From Bdellovibrio sp. GT3 (GTDB lineage Bacteria; Bdellovibrionota; Bdellovibrionia; Bdellovibrionales; Bdellovibrionaceae), in NCBI RefSeq assembly GCF_037996765.1, contig NZ_JBBNAD010000005.1:1210001-1274000 (forward strand): a stretch of 64,000 nt of DNA, in the 5' to 3' direction. Made by a program: the position numbers and the translations under genes. The notes beneath the pieces were generated by a model that saw only the letters and a list, made by a program, of their open reading frames with translations, was not told the DNA's origin and searched no databases. The first letter of the stretch is position 1. The number at the start of each line of letters is the position of its first letter. This document shows, in pieces, positions 8,986 through 17,441 of the stretch.

Positions 8986-9947
8986 TGGACAAGAAAACCG
9001 TTCATAGTCTTCAAGATAAAGACACCGTTGAAATGCTTTTCCTGGTTAAGGAAAAGACCGTCGGAGTGGGTAAAAATGGCAAACCCTTCATGGGCTTGCA
9101 ATTGGGTGATGCAACAGGATCCATTGATGCGCGTCTTTGGGACCGCGTTGAAGAACTGGCACGTCAGTTTGAAACCGGCGATGTGCTGAAAGTTAAAGGC
9201 CTGGTGCAGTTGTTTCAAAACCGCAAACAGCTGGTGATTCATCGACTGGAGCGCGTGGAGAACTCGGAAGTGAATTTCGAGGATTTCATTCCAAAGGCGG
9301 CAAGAGAAACCGAAGACATGCTTGCGGAACTGTTGCAGCTGGTTCGCTCTATGCGCAATGATCATCTTAAACAGTTGGTGTTGGATACTTTGGAGGACCC
9401 GGAAATTCGTCCCCGTATTCTGCGCGCCCCTGCCGCGAAGTCCATTCATCACGCTTGGGTGGGCGGACTTTTAGAGCATATTCTGTCGATCTGTAAAATC
9501 ATGGATTTCATGGGATCACATTATCCGTTCCTGAACCGTGACTTGCTTTTGTTTGGCGCTATTTTTCATGACATCGGAAAAATTTGGGAACTCTCTTATG
9601 ATAACGGAGTTCAGTACACCGATCGCGGACGCCTGTTGGGGCACATGCAATTGGCTTGTGAGCTTATAGATAAAAAATCAGCTCGCATTCTGGGATTCAG
9701 CGAAGAACTTCGCGATATTTGTAAGCACATTATCCTAAGTCATCATGGCAAATTGGAATATGGTTCGCCGAAGCGTCCTAAATTTATGGAAGCGATGTTG
9801 ATCGCCATGGTCGATGACCTGGATAGTAAAGTCGCGACTTTGAAATCAATTGTTGACGGTGAGCGCGCCTCGGGCGAGAAATGGTCTCGCTACAATGAAT
9901 TGTTTGATCGTTACTTCCTACTTGATGATTTGAATGAGAAATATTGA
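8985..9947 (+). CDS. OB-fold / HD-domain 3'-5' exoribonuclease (YhaM-like)
   Basis: This 320-residue cytoplasmic protein has the YhaM architecture. An N-terminal OB-fold nucleic-acid-binding domain covers about residues 12-85 ([29 protein letters not shown]). An HD phosphohydrolase domain covers about 155-300, with His-rich metal motifs: [13 protein letters not shown], the HD pair in [18 protein letters not shown] and the late D in AMVDDLDSK. YhaM-type enzymes trim RNA or single-stranded DNA from the 3' end. It overlaps the neighbouring genes by ATGA-type junctions on both sides. Confidence 0.85.
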   Translation: MDKKTVHSLQDKDTVEMLFLVKEKTVGVGKNGKPFMGLQLGDATGSIDARLWDRVEELARQFETGDVLKVKGLVQLFQNRKQLVIHRLERVENSEVNFEDFIPKAARETEDMLAELLQLVRSMRNDHLKQLVLDTLEDPEIRPRILRAPAAKSIHHAWVGGLLEHILSICKIMDFMGSHYPFLNRDLLLFGAIFHDIGKIWELSYDNGVQYTDRGRLLGHMQLACELIDKKSARILGFSEELRDICKHIILSHHGKLEYGSPKRPKFMEAMLIAMVDDLDSKVATLKSIVDGERASGEKWSRYNELFDRYFLLDDLNEKY

Positions 9948-10465
9948 TGTTTGATTTGTGGAAGCGCCTGATTGCGCTGTTGAACACATACAAGGCTTAC
10001 GATCCCGCGGCAAAGTCCCGTTGGGAGATCGCCTTGTTGTATCCGGGCCCAAAAGCCTTGATCATGCACCGCCTGGCTCATCTGCTTTATAAAGCTGAAT
10101 TGTTTTTCGTGGCGCGCTTGGTGGCGGAGATTTCCCGTTGGTTGACGGGGATCGAAGTTCACCCGGGGGCAAATCTGGGGCGTCGTCTGGTTATTGATCA
10201 TGGCTTCGGCGTGGTGATCGGAGAGACGGCCGTCGTTGGCGATGATTGCATTATTTTTCATGGAGTGACATTGGGGGGGATTAAATTCGACCCGGTGAAA
10301 CGACATCCAACAGTGGGTAACAAAGTCATGATCGGTGCCGGAGCCAAAGTTCTGGGGCCAATCACCATCGGTGACGGTGCCATGATCGGAGCCAACGCTG
10401 TGGTCGTGAAAGATGTGCCAGCAGGCGCAACTGTGGTCGGTCCCGTTGGTCAGGTTAAAGCATGA
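9947..10465 (+). CDS. cysE: Serine O-acetyltransferase
   Basis: This 172-residue enzyme likely transfers acetyl from acetyl-CoA to serine, the first step of cysteine synthesis. It is a left-handed beta-helix hexapeptide-repeat protein with the characteristic CysE block: [32 protein letters not shown], and the HGVTLGG active-site loop (His and downstream residues). It is the short form that lacks the extended helical N-terminus of E. coli CysE (273 residues), as in many bacteria. The ATG 9947 overlaps the previous stop (ATGA). No cysK is adjacent. Confidence 0.88.
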   Translation: MFDLWKRLIALLNTYKAYDPAAKSRWEIALLYPGPKALIMHRLAHLLYKAELFFVARLVAEISRWLTGIEVHPGANLGRRLVIDHGFGVVIGETAVVGDDCIIFHGVTLGGIKFDPVKRHPTVGNKVMIGAGAKVLGPITIGDGAMIGANAVVVKDVPAGATVVGPVGQVKA

Positions 10466-10893
10466 CCCTGCAGGAGTGGTTCGCTGAATACGGCGAAAGT
10501 CATCAAAACTCCAAAAACAAAATCATCCATAAAATTTGCGTGCCGTTGATTTTCTTTTCGGTCGTGGGCCTGCTTTTGCAAATTCCAGTTCAAATGGGCC
10601 CGATCAAATTAGGAGAGATCTTTATCGCCATTGCTCTGGGTTGGTATTCCACCTTGGGAATGAAGCCGGTGATGGTGATGCTGGGGCAATTGGTTTTGTG
10701 TTACATCCTTCTCTATTTATTGGGTATGGTGATCCAGCCGCTATGGGCGGCCCTCGTGATCGTTTTCGTTCTTGCTTGGATTGGTCAGTTCTATGGCCAT
10801 AAGATTGAAGGCAAAAAGCCCTCTTTCCTGAAAGATCTGCAGTTTCTGCTGATCGGACCCCTTTGGGTCGTTAAGGACCTGTTTTTTAAGTAA
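10462..10893 (+). CDS. Mpo1-like (DUF962) membrane protein
   Basis: This 143-residue inner-membrane protein has the DUF962/Mpo1 signature: an N-terminal [23 protein letters not shown] segment whose His residues (about 15 and 23) match the family's metal-binding histidines, then three to four transmembrane helices, and a C-terminal [13 protein letters not shown] with another conserved His. Yeast Mpo1 is an iron-dependent dioxygenase of 2-hydroxy fatty acids; whether this protein has that activity is unknown. It is the last gene of the coupled string, overlapping cysE by four bases. Confidence 0.82.
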   Translation: MTLQEWFAEYGESHQNSKNKIIHKICVPLIFFSVVGLLLQIPVQMGPIKLGEIFIAIALGWYSTLGMKPVMVMLGQLVLCYILLYLLGMVIQPLWAALVIVFVLAWIGQFYGHKIEGKKPSFLKDLQFLLIGPLWVVKDLFFK

Positions 10894-11039
10894 ATATACC
10901 CACAGATCGCAGCGCACAGCATCACAAAGTTAGCATGGGCTCACATCCATTTGCATTACGGTTTCATGATCAAAAACTAATACTAAATCTGTCGCTTGAC
11001 GCCCCGTGGCTCTGAGAGAATGGGGGAGTACCTAAACCA

Positions 11040-11069
11040 CATCGGCCAATCTGGTTGGTGTGATTGAAA
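11040..11069 (+). promoter_or_regulatory. Possible stem-loop in leader of the 37-residue ORF
   Basis: The segment CACATCGGCCAATCTGG followed by TTGGTGTG can fold as CACA/TGTG plus CCAA/TTGG with a four-base bulge and a five-base loop. It lies about 20 bases upstream of the ribosome site of the small ORF. The fold is read by eye; it might be a 5' UTR control element or chance. Confidence 0.3.
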
Positions 11070-11091
11070 CTAGCACGAAAGGAGTTCGGCT

Positions 11092-11205
11092 ATGAAACAG
11101 GTAGAACTAGAAACGGCTCCTACGACGACCACTCAACTTGAAAGTACAAGTATTGCTACTCCGGTCCGTAAGAAAAACCGTCGCCGCCGCCTTGCCGCTT
11201 GGTAA
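11092..11205 (+). CDS. Small basic 37-residue ORF
   Basis: This short ORF starts at ATG 11092 and ends at TAA 11205. It has an excellent ribosome site, AAAGGAG at 11078-11084, seven bases from the ATG. The peptide starts with an acidic/Thr-rich half (MKQVELETAPTTTT) and ends with a very basic tail (RKKNRRRRLAAW). It lies alone in a gap between two gene blocks, follows a potential stem-loop leader and is followed within 15 bases by a strong hairpin, so it looks like its own transcription unit. I do not recognise it. A nucleic-acid-binding peptide is a guess from charge alone; it may also be a leader peptide or part of a small RNA. Confidence 0.5.
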   Translation: MKQVELETAPTTTTQLESTSIATPVRKKNRRRRLAAW

Positions 11206-11218
11206 GTAGGCACTCGGG

Positions 11219-11238
11219 GCCCTCCCAGCGTGGAGGGC
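11219..11238 (+). terminator. Hairpin after the 37-residue ORF
   Basis: GCCCTCC (11219-11225) pairs perfectly with GGAGGGC (11232-11238) around a six-base loop. It sits 13 bases after the small ORF stop and just before the convergent 3' end of the next gene. The following bases (TTCCATT) are only weakly T-rich, so it may be a weak terminator or an RNA-stabilising hairpin. Confidence 0.5.
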
Positions 11239-11248
11239 TTCCATTAAG

Positions 11249-11605
11249 TTACTTCATACAAGTAGCTTCGTTGAAAACCCGGTAGTCGCCCTTATTTTGG
11301 GCCACCGTCCACTTTCCTTCTTTTCGTAGTAAAATTCTGGAAGTCCCATCTCGAGGGGACATAGGGATCCATCCCTCATTCAAGTCTGTTTCCAGGGCAT
11401 AAAGCTCTTTGGTGCTGCCATCATTGTGGGTTTCGATCAGTTCCAGGAGGCCCGGTTGGCCAATACTGGGGTTTTCCTGGATGGTGATGCTTTTAAGATC
11501 GGGCTGAGCAATGTCCTTACAGAACAACACTGTCTTGGTCGTGGCCTGCGTTACCGCAGAAACCCCTAGGATCGAGATGAAGGTAAGTTTTGTAAGTCGC
11601 TTCAT
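11249..11605 (-). CDS. Small exported protein of unknown function
   Basis: This protein has about 118 residues when started at ATG 11605, which gives a clean signal peptide (MKRLTKLTFISILGVSAVTQA, with cleavage after the Ala-rich end). An in-frame extension upstream to 11797 is open but reads as non-coding. The mature protein has about 95 residues, two Cys (FCKD near the start and ATCMK at the end) that could form a disulfide, and beta-type content. No family is recognised. It is transcribed divergently from rpsD. Confidence 0.65.
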   Translation of the reverse strand: MKRLTKLTFISILGVSAVTQATTKTVLFCKDIAQPDLKSITIQENPSIGQPGLLELIETHNDGSTKELYALETDLNEGWIPMSPRDGTSRILLRKEGKWTVAQNKGDYRVFNEATCMK

Positions 11606-11850
11606 GGCAGTTGCATTAGCAAAGGCTTTGTGGAATGTTGAGTGAAAATCTCGACATATGGAATTACGACAAGGACCCGCCGTTGCCATTTGTTTTCTGA
11701 TTTTACCGCGGCAAAAACTTAGTATGCATTTCGTGATCTCAGAGTGCTTTCTCAATACGTTTTCAATTAGAATGTATTGGGAGTAATTCCTGTTCAACAG
11801 GTAGGCATTTCCATTATCACGGTAGCTCGCTTTATAAAGGACTTACTTAT
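11606..11850. other. Divergent intergenic region before rpsD
   Basis: The frame continuing upstream of the exported gene at 11605 is open but reads as chance. An inverted pair CAATAC (11753-11758) and GTATTG (11774-11779) encloses 15 AT-rich bases about 70 bases before rpsD and could be a regulator site. AAAGGAC precedes the rpsD ATG. Confidence 0.35.
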
Positions 11851-12477
11851 ATGAAAAGAAAAGGCAAATCTGCTCGCTTTAAACTACAAAGACGTCTTAT
11901 GACTGAGCTTCCAGGCTTGGGCAAAGCTGGTGCTTTGGAAAGAAGACCATATCCTCCAGGTCAACACGGTCAACGCCGTCGTAAATACTCTGAGTTCGGT
12001 CTTCAACTTGAAGAAAAACAAAAAGTTCGTATCCACTACGGACTACGTGAAGAACAATTCCGCCGTATCATCGGTAAGGCTCAAAAATCTTCTAACTCTA
12101 ACTGGGTTGAGTCTTTGGTGAACTTGTTGGAAAAACGTTTGGATAACGTTGTATTCCGTCTTGGTTTCGCACCTTCTATCGCTGCAGCAAAACAAATGGT
12201 TTCTCACGGTAAAGTTTTGTTGAACGGTAAAAAAGTAAACATCTCTTCTCAAATCATCAAAGTAGGCGATATCGTTTCTTTGAAAGCTGATGCTTACCAA
12301 AACCAAGTTTACATGTCTGCGAAACAAGCTCCACGTCTTCCACTTCCTTCTTTCATGACTAAAGAAGAAAAAGGTGGCATCGAGACTGGTCGTTTGATCG
12401 ACGAACCGAACATGGAAGCAGTTCCATTCTCTTTCGATCCAGGTCTAGTGATCTCTTACTACTCTCTTCGTGGGTAG
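11851..12477 (+). CDS. rpsD: 30S ribosomal protein S4
   Basis: S4 nucleates assembly of the 30S subunit by binding 16S rRNA and takes part in decoding fidelity. At 208 residues the length is standard. The N-terminal S4 domain includes RRPYPPGQHGQRRRKYSEFG and the S4 RNA-binding domain includes RLDNVVFRLGFAPSIAAAKQMVSHGKVLLNGKKVNI. The zinc-binding cysteines of some S4 proteins are absent, so this is a Cys-free form. Codon choice (GTA, GGT, CGT, AAA) is more biased than in neighbours, as expected for high expression. It stands alone, outside a ribosomal operon, with its own terminator; another S4 copy could exist elsewhere. Confidence 0.96.
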   Translation: MKRKGKSARFKLQRRLMTELPGLGKAGALERRPYPPGQHGQRRRKYSEFGLQLEEKQKVRIHYGLREEQFRRIIGKAQKSSNSNWVESLVNLLEKRLDNVVFRLGFAPSIAAAKQMVSHGKVLLNGKKVNISSQIIKVGDIVSLKADAYQNQVYMSAKQAPRLPLPSFMTKEEKGGIETGRLIDEPNMEAVPFSFDPGLVISYYSLRG

Positions 12478-12500
12478 TTCTTAAAGACATTAAGAATCTT

Positions 12501-12530
12501 AAAAAGGGAGCTGAAAAGCTCCCTTTTTTA
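12501..12530 (+). terminator. Rho-independent terminator of rpsD (bidirectional)
   Basis: AGGGAGCT (12505-12512) and AGCTCCCT (12517-12524) form a stem with a GAAA tetraloop, flanked by A-rich and T-rich arms (AAAAA and TTTTTT). It can serve rpsD and also the convergent gene ending at 12528. Confidence 0.88.
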
Positions 12531-13295
12531 TTTGTTCTTCAGGGCTTTTTCCGCCTCGTCATCCAAGTGCATCAGATAAAGGATTGTACCTGTGATGGCC
12601 GTGATACCTGTTCCGATAACTCCCACCTTGGTCACCGTCTCTTTTTGAATGCGATTGCTTGATTCCTTCAGGCGGTGAAGCATGACGGGCATATCAAACT
12701 TTCCGATATTGTAGATTTCAAACTGAATGGGATTTCCGCTTCCATCATGCAGACCTTTTTTAAGGATTGTGGTCAGTGCCGCATAGGGGGAAATAAATTG
12801 CGCGCCGTTGGTTCCTACAAAAACATCCGCCTTGGCCAAGGCAGCACACGCAACCTTGGAGCAGGTGACTCCCCAGGAGTTATCGAATTTTCTTAGGAAC
12901 TCATTGTTCAGGTCTTTGCGTTTAATCCGAACGACAATGCCGGTTTCCAGTTCTGCCATGTGATCATGCACGGTTGCCTTGGTCAGAACACTTCCATCCA
13001 AGCGGGTGGCCTCCCTGACGACATAGGCGTGACCATATGGTGCAAATCCCAAAAGAATGTCGTCTGTTTTTCCCAGCACATCAGCGACTCTGGGGTCCCC
13101 CTTCTTGAATTCGACATGGCGGTAGTTCACCTTCATATTCAATTCTTCGATGAAAGTTTCACGGCTATCGAATTCAAGAACATCGTTAAAGACATTTTCA
13201 CAAAGGGCGGCGGCGTGAGCGGCAGGGGATGATAGGCTCAAAAAGCCTGTCAGGGCCAAAGGTAAAAATATGAATTTTCCTGCCTTGATCGGCAT
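12528..13295 (-). CDS. Exported protein with conserved-looking His and Cys, C-terminal membrane segment
   Basis: This is a 255-residue protein with a signal peptide (residues 1-28, ending AAHA). The middle part has GFAPYGHAYVV (His about 87) and, about 70 residues later, NSWGVTCSKVACAALA. The order His then Cys inside such motifs recalls permuted papain-like (LRAT/YiiX/NlpC-type) hydrolases, but this is only a resemblance. A hydrophobic, Gly/Ile-rich helix lies near the C-terminus (about 223-243), followed by a charged tail. Monocistronic, it shares a terminator with rpsD. Function unknown. Confidence 0.72.
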   Translation of the reverse strand: MPIKAGKFIFLPLALTGFLSLSSPAAHAAALCENVFNDVLEFDSRETFIEELNMKVNYRHVEFKKGDPRVADVLGKTDDILLGFAPYGHAYVVREATRLDGSVLTKATVHDHMAELETGIVVRIKRKDLNNEFLRKFDNSWGVTCSKVACAALAKADVFVGTNGAQFISPYAALTTILKKGLHDGSGNPIQFEIYNIGKFDMPVMLHRLKESSNRIQKETVTKVGVIGTGITAITGTILYLMHLDDEAEKALKNK

Positions 13296-13425
13296 AGGAG
13301 CCCCTTTTTGCGCGTTGGGTGTCTACGCATTGAACAGCCACAGCTGTTAAATCAAAACAGCCGCGGTCCCACATTCTTTAAAATTTCAATTTATTGAAAA
13401 AGCAATCCAGGGACCAAAGGGTTCC

Positions 13426-15972
13426 TTAGAAACGGCGACGTCCCTTGGCCTCCGGGGTGCCATCGGCAGGGTCTTCCGGCCACTGATGCTTGGGGTACTT
13501 TATTCTGAGTTCTTTACGCACTTCCGGATAACCATTCTTCCAGAAGCTTTCCAGGTTGGAGGTCACTTGCACCGGGCGGAAATTAGGTCCCAGCAGATGA
13601 AATGTCAGGGGGGATTTTCCGAATAATACTTTCGGGGTTTCCATTAAACCGAACACTTCCTGAATGCGAACTTCCAGATAGGGAGCCTTATCCGCTGGAT
13701 AAATCACCTTGATCTGACTGCCGCTGGGAACTGTGATTCTTGCCGGAAGTTCTTTGTTGAAGGTGCGGATGAAGTCATGGTCAAAAACGGATTCAAAGAA
13801 GAACACCAGGTCCTTTTCAAACACGGCCTGCAGTTTCTTTTCGCCCATACTGGCTTGGGTAAAGGCTTCCAGTTTAAGTTCTTGCAGCTGTTCTTCGCTA
13901 AAGCTGAATTCACTTTCGAAAGCAGCCTGAGCTTGATGGCGCATCCAGAACTCCAGGCGCTCCCACCACTCCGCCAGCTTTTCATTGTTCTTTGTGACTA
14001 AAGACCATTTCTCGACAAGAACCTGGGGCAGTTTTGCTTCCACATCTTCCGGAGAAGCTGGCAATAGCGATGGCTCTTCCAAAGGAAGTCCGAACAGGGA
14101 TTTATATTCCCGAACAAAAAACTGACCTTTTTCTTCAATGAAAGTCAGATCGCGGTTCTTTTGAATCTCATTTTTGAAATGGCCAAGGATAAATTCTTTC
14201 GTGAATCCGCAAGCCAGACTCACAATGGTTTCTGCATCACTGCTGCCTTCAATCCCATTGAGAGCCACGAAAAATTCAGAAGTTTTAACTTGGGACTCCG
14301 CTTGCAGTTTTACGCCACGTCCACCCACCATCAAGGCGCGATCTGTTTGACCGCGACGGCGACACAGGCGATCCGGAAACGCGCGAAGCAGTAGCGTGCG
14401 CATTTCCAGCTCGGTTGATTCCGTCTTGGTGATTTGGTTTGCTCCCATTTTTCTGGCAAGACTCAGAATTTGTGATGCTGATTGGGAGACTGTTTGCATC
14501 GCCATGAACCCGGCTTCGCGCGGTGCTTTTCCGGATTTTTTAAACTGCTGCAAAAGATCCAGACGTACTTGCAGATCGCATTCAGTTTTATCCCCTTGAA
14601 ACGAACCTTGGGCTTCGCGCCGAATGAAATCACGTTCCTGAAGGATCGCGGCAAGATCGGCACCCAGCTCCAGGGAATTTCTTTCAGCTGCCACCAACAT
14701 TAATTTTGCCAGACGAACTGGCAGTGGAAAGTGCAGAATCTTGCGGCCCAGGTCGGTAATCTTACAATGACTGTCGATGGCTCCGGCAAGCTTCAGATAC
14801 TGAGTGGCTTTTTCGATCGCAGCGGAACTTGGTTTTTCAAACCAGGAAAAATTTTGAAAGTCAGTTACACCCTGGGCTGCCAGGAACAAAAGGCTTTCAG
14901 TCAGATCCACACGCTGGATTTCAGCAGTCTCACTTTTTGCAAAGGAGTGCTCATCCATTTTGTTCCACATCTTATAGGCTCTGCCGGGGAATTGGCGTGC
15001 GGCACGACCCGCGCGCTGAATGGCGCTGGAGAGGCTGATGCGGCCCAGTTCCAGACGGGAAAATCCAGTGCGATAATCCTGCTTCATGTTTTTTGCGAGA
15101 CCTGAATCAATGACCGTATTCACGCCGTCCAAAGTGACCGAGGATTCTGCGATATTGGTTGAAAGCACAATGCGCTGGCGGGGGCCTTTTTGCAGTGCAC
15201 GTCTTTGATCCTCAATATTCAACGAACCATGAAGTGGAACCAGGTCTATGTTTCGACTTGAAGCCCAGTCCTCAAGGACGTTTCGTGCGCGATCAATTTC
15301 GCCGACACCGGGCAGGAAAATCAGAATGTCTTTATCCGTTTTCGCAGCGGCTTCACACACCGTTTGCGCCAGGCTTTCAAAGAAAGAAGGAAAGGTCTGA
15401 ATCACCTGAGAGTTTTTTTGATAAACAACTTCCAGATCAAAAAGCTTTCCAGGTACCGATACGATCGGTGCCTGTCCCATATAGGCAGAGATTTTTTCAG
15501 CCTCCAGTGTTGCTGACATCACCAGAATTTTAATTTCCCGGCCCAGTTCCTGTAATTCACGCAAAAGTCCCAGGGACAGATCGACGTGCAATGAGCGCTC
15601 GTGAAATTCGTCCAATATAACCAGATCCACGTCTGACAACTCCGGATCATCCAGCATTTGGCGCGCCAGAAGTGCTTCGGTCATAAAGATCAAACGGGTT
15701 TTGGCGGAGGTCTTGTTGGCGAAACGAACCTGGTAGCCGACTTCGTCTCCGATGGTCCAGCCGTTTTCATCGGCGATGCGATGAGCGGCGGCAATGGCAG
15801 CCATACGGCGTGGTTCCAGTACGATGATTTTTCCCTTTACGATATCCAACAGGGCCGGAGGCAAACGAGTGGTTTTACCAGCACCCGGTGCAGCGGTCAG
15901 AACCAGATTCAAACCGTTTTGAATCTGGTCTTTTATCGAAGGAATAAAATCATCAACAGGAAGGTGAATCAT
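13426..15972 (-). CDS. hrpB: ATP-dependent helicase HrpB
   Basis: This 848-residue DEAH-family RNA helicase has the HrpB layout: Walker A APGAGKTT near residue 28, motif II DEFH in LVILDEFHERS near 118, motif III SATL, motif VI QRAGRAAR near 330, then the helicase-associated domains and the HrpB C-terminal domain with GSQIKVIYP and GKSPLTFHLLGPNFRPVQVT. Its length matches E. coli HrpB (about 820). The cellular role of HrpB is poorly known; it unwinds structured nucleic acid using ATP. The stop overlaps nothing downstream; the start overlaps the rsmI-like stop by four bases, so the minus-strand order is HAD phosphatase, rsmI, hrpB. Confidence 0.94.
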   Translation of the reverse strand: MIHLPVDDFIPSIKDQIQNGLNLVLTAAPGAGKTTRLPPALLDIVKGKIIVLEPRRMAAIAAAHRIADENGWTIGDEVGYQVRFANKTSAKTRLIFMTEALLARQMLDDPELSDVDLVILDEFHERSLHVDLSLGLLRELQELGREIKILVMSATLEAEKISAYMGQAPIVSVPGKLFDLEVVYQKNSQVIQTFPSFFESLAQTVCEAAAKTDKDILIFLPGVGEIDRARNVLEDWASSRNIDLVPLHGSLNIEDQRRALQKGPRQRIVLSTNIAESSVTLDGVNTVIDSGLAKNMKQDYRTGFSRLELGRISLSSAIQRAGRAARQFPGRAYKMWNKMDEHSFAKSETAEIQRVDLTESLLFLAAQGVTDFQNFSWFEKPSSAAIEKATQYLKLAGAIDSHCKITDLGRKILHFPLPVRLAKLMLVAAERNSLELGADLAAILQERDFIRREAQGSFQGDKTECDLQVRLDLLQQFKKSGKAPREAGFMAMQTVSQSASQILSLARKMGANQITKTESTELEMRTLLLRAFPDRLCRRRGQTDRALMVGGRGVKLQAESQVKTSEFFVALNGIEGSSDAETIVSLACGFTKEFILGHFKNEIQKNRDLTFIEEKGQFFVREYKSLFGLPLEEPSLLPASPEDVEAKLPQVLVEKWSLVTKNNEKLAEWWERLEFWMRHQAQAAFESEFSFSEEQLQELKLEAFTQASMGEKKLQAVFEKDLVFFFESVFDHDFIRTFNKELPARITVPSGSQIKVIYPADKAPYLEVRIQEVFGLMETPKVLFGKSPLTFHLLGPNFRPVQVTSNLESFWKNGYPEVRKELRIKYPKHQWPEDPADGTPEAKGRRRF

Positions 15973-16625
15973 GCGGGATACAAAAGCAGCATGAATTCAG
16001 CTTTTTCAAATGGAACTTTCTTGGCGATTTGATCGATGGTTCCTTCCAGATTCAATTCATCCTCTTGGGACAGATTCAGAGAAAGAAGCATGCGGCGTTG
16101 TGGGAAGTGATCCTTCATATCGCCCAGCATTTTTTTAAGACGATAAGGCGTGTCCATCAAAATGATGGCGCGTTTTTCCTTGGTCAATTCGCGCAGTGCT
16201 TTGCCACGGGCTTCAGTTTCTGCGGGAATGAAACCACGGAAAACAAATTCGTCCAGACGTTGACCGCTCAGGGATAGCAATCCCATAAGGGCGGAAGCAC
16301 CCAGAACTGATTTTACCGGAATATTTTTTTGGCGACACAAGCGAACCAGGTCTGCTCCGGGGTCACAAAACCCAGGGGTGCCGCAGTCAGTGACCAGAGC
16401 CACCATTTTTTTCTCACACAAAGGCACGAGCGCTGCTTTGTCATCCGGTGTGGAGTGTTCATCCAGCACTTCATAGGACTTTCCGGTGATTCCATGTACG
16501 CGTAAAAGTTTGGATGCTTCTTTGGTGCTTTCGCAAATCACAACTTCGCAGTCCTTCAGTATTTGCAGGGCGCGCAAAGATATTTCGCTGGTGTCACCAA
16601 TCGGAGTTGCCACTAGGTACAACAT
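15969..16625 (-). CDS. rsmI: RsmI-like 16S rRNA 2'-O-ribose methyltransferase
   Basis: This is a tetrapyrrole-methylase-fold SAM enzyme of 218 residues. The N-terminus LYLVATPIGDTSEISLRALQIL and the SAM-loop TDCGTPGFCDPG are RsmI hallmarks, as is the FVFRGFIP segment. E. coli RsmI methylates C1402 of 16S rRNA and has about 286 residues. This copy lacks the C-terminal extension and ends soon after the second Rossmann half, so it may be a short RsmI form or a paralogue with a different target. It overlaps the HAD gene by one base and hrpB by four. Confidence 0.82.
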   Translation of the reverse strand: MLYLVATPIGDTSEISLRALQILKDCEVVICESTKEASKLLRVHGITGKSYEVLDEHSTPDDKAALVPLCEKKMVALVTDCGTPGFCDPGADLVRLCRQKNIPVKSVLGASALMGLLSLSGQRLDEFVFRGFIPAETEARGKALRELTKEKRAIILMDTPYRLKKMLGDMKDHFPQRRMLLSLNLSQEDELNLEGTIDQIAKKVPFEKAEFMLLLYPA

Positions 16626-17353
16626 TAGGAATTCCTTTGATTCAGGACAAAGTTCATAATTCGAGGCAGGTCAGGAGGTGGTTCTGCCTTGCCCGAATGG
16701 GTGCTGTCAAAAAAAATACTCTCAACCTGAGGACATTTCTTGCCCATCAGGTTCAAAATAACAGGCTCGTTGTCGAAAAAATAAACTTTGGCGTAGTTTT
16801 GGCGGGCGTCTGCCAAAAACCAATCGGTTTTGTATTCAGCATCGTCCATGGCTTTGTCGGGTTTGACGTACAGGATGGCTTGCTCATTGAGTGGCAAATT
16901 CCACTGTTTTAGCTGTGCCGTGGTGCCCGGCTCCATACGGTGGACATCCCGTCCTGTCAGGTAGGCGATATCCGCACCCATTTTTAAAACGGTTTGGACA
17001 TATTCAATGGCGCCGTCGATGGGCTTGTCATATTTCAAATAATCATTGGAGAAGAAGTGGCTTTTCCAATACTGCATCACTGCGTCCTGAAAAGCCGGAT
17101 GGTGTCCATCCAGCCCCGCTCGTTGCAGGGCATTTGTAAATCCCCAGTCCGTGTGAGCCATTTTGATTTGTCCAAAAAGAGCCACCTGATCCGGGAAAAG
17201 TTTTTGATTTTGGGGATCGGCAGCAAAGTCTTTCAGAATCATTTCAATGCGAGGGCTGACGTCGAACAATGTTGAATCCAAATCAAAAACCACAAGGCAT
17301 TTCTTGCCTTGTGAAACCAGTGTTTGAATATTGACAAGGATTTGATCGATCAT
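16625..17353 (-). CDS. HAD-superfamily hydrolase
   Basis: This 242-residue soluble protein has HAD motif I FDLDSTLFDVSPR (nucleophile Asp and acid/base Asp), motif II in YLTGRDVHRM (Thr), Lys in KPDK and motif IV YFFDNEP. A helical cap lies between motifs I and II. It is probably a phosphatase of a small metabolite or protein; the substrate cannot be told. It is the first gene of the minus-strand operon with rsmI and hrpB. Confidence 0.82.
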   Translation of the reverse strand: MIDQILVNIQTLVSQGKKCLVVFDLDSTLFDVSPRIEMILKDFAADPQNQKLFPDQVALFGQIKMAHTDWGFTNALQRAGLDGHHPAFQDAVMQYWKSHFFSNDYLKYDKPIDGAIEYVQTVLKMGADIAYLTGRDVHRMEPGTTAQLKQWNLPLNEQAILYVKPDKAMDDAEYKTDWFLADARQNYAKVYFFDNEPVILNLMGKKCPQVESIFFDSTHSGKAEPPPDLPRIMNFVLNQRNS

Positions 17354-17441
17354 GGGGTCATCGTAGCTGTTGGGGTCCAGTTAAGGCAAAGACTTTGTTA
17401 ACAGGGAAGAGGTCCTTTACTAGAATATTCGTGGAGGGTTC

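Noticed and set aside
10894-11091. A c-di-GMP-I riboswitch, because of GCGCACAG and CACAAAG near the start of the gap.
   Set aside because: The conserved GCAAACC and GAAA/CGCAAAGC core elements are not found in the right order; only fragments match.
17395-17426. A promoter TTGTTA / TAGAAT before the phnD gene.
   Set aside because: The spacer is 20 bases, too long for a confident sigma-70 promoter, so it is not listed as a feature.
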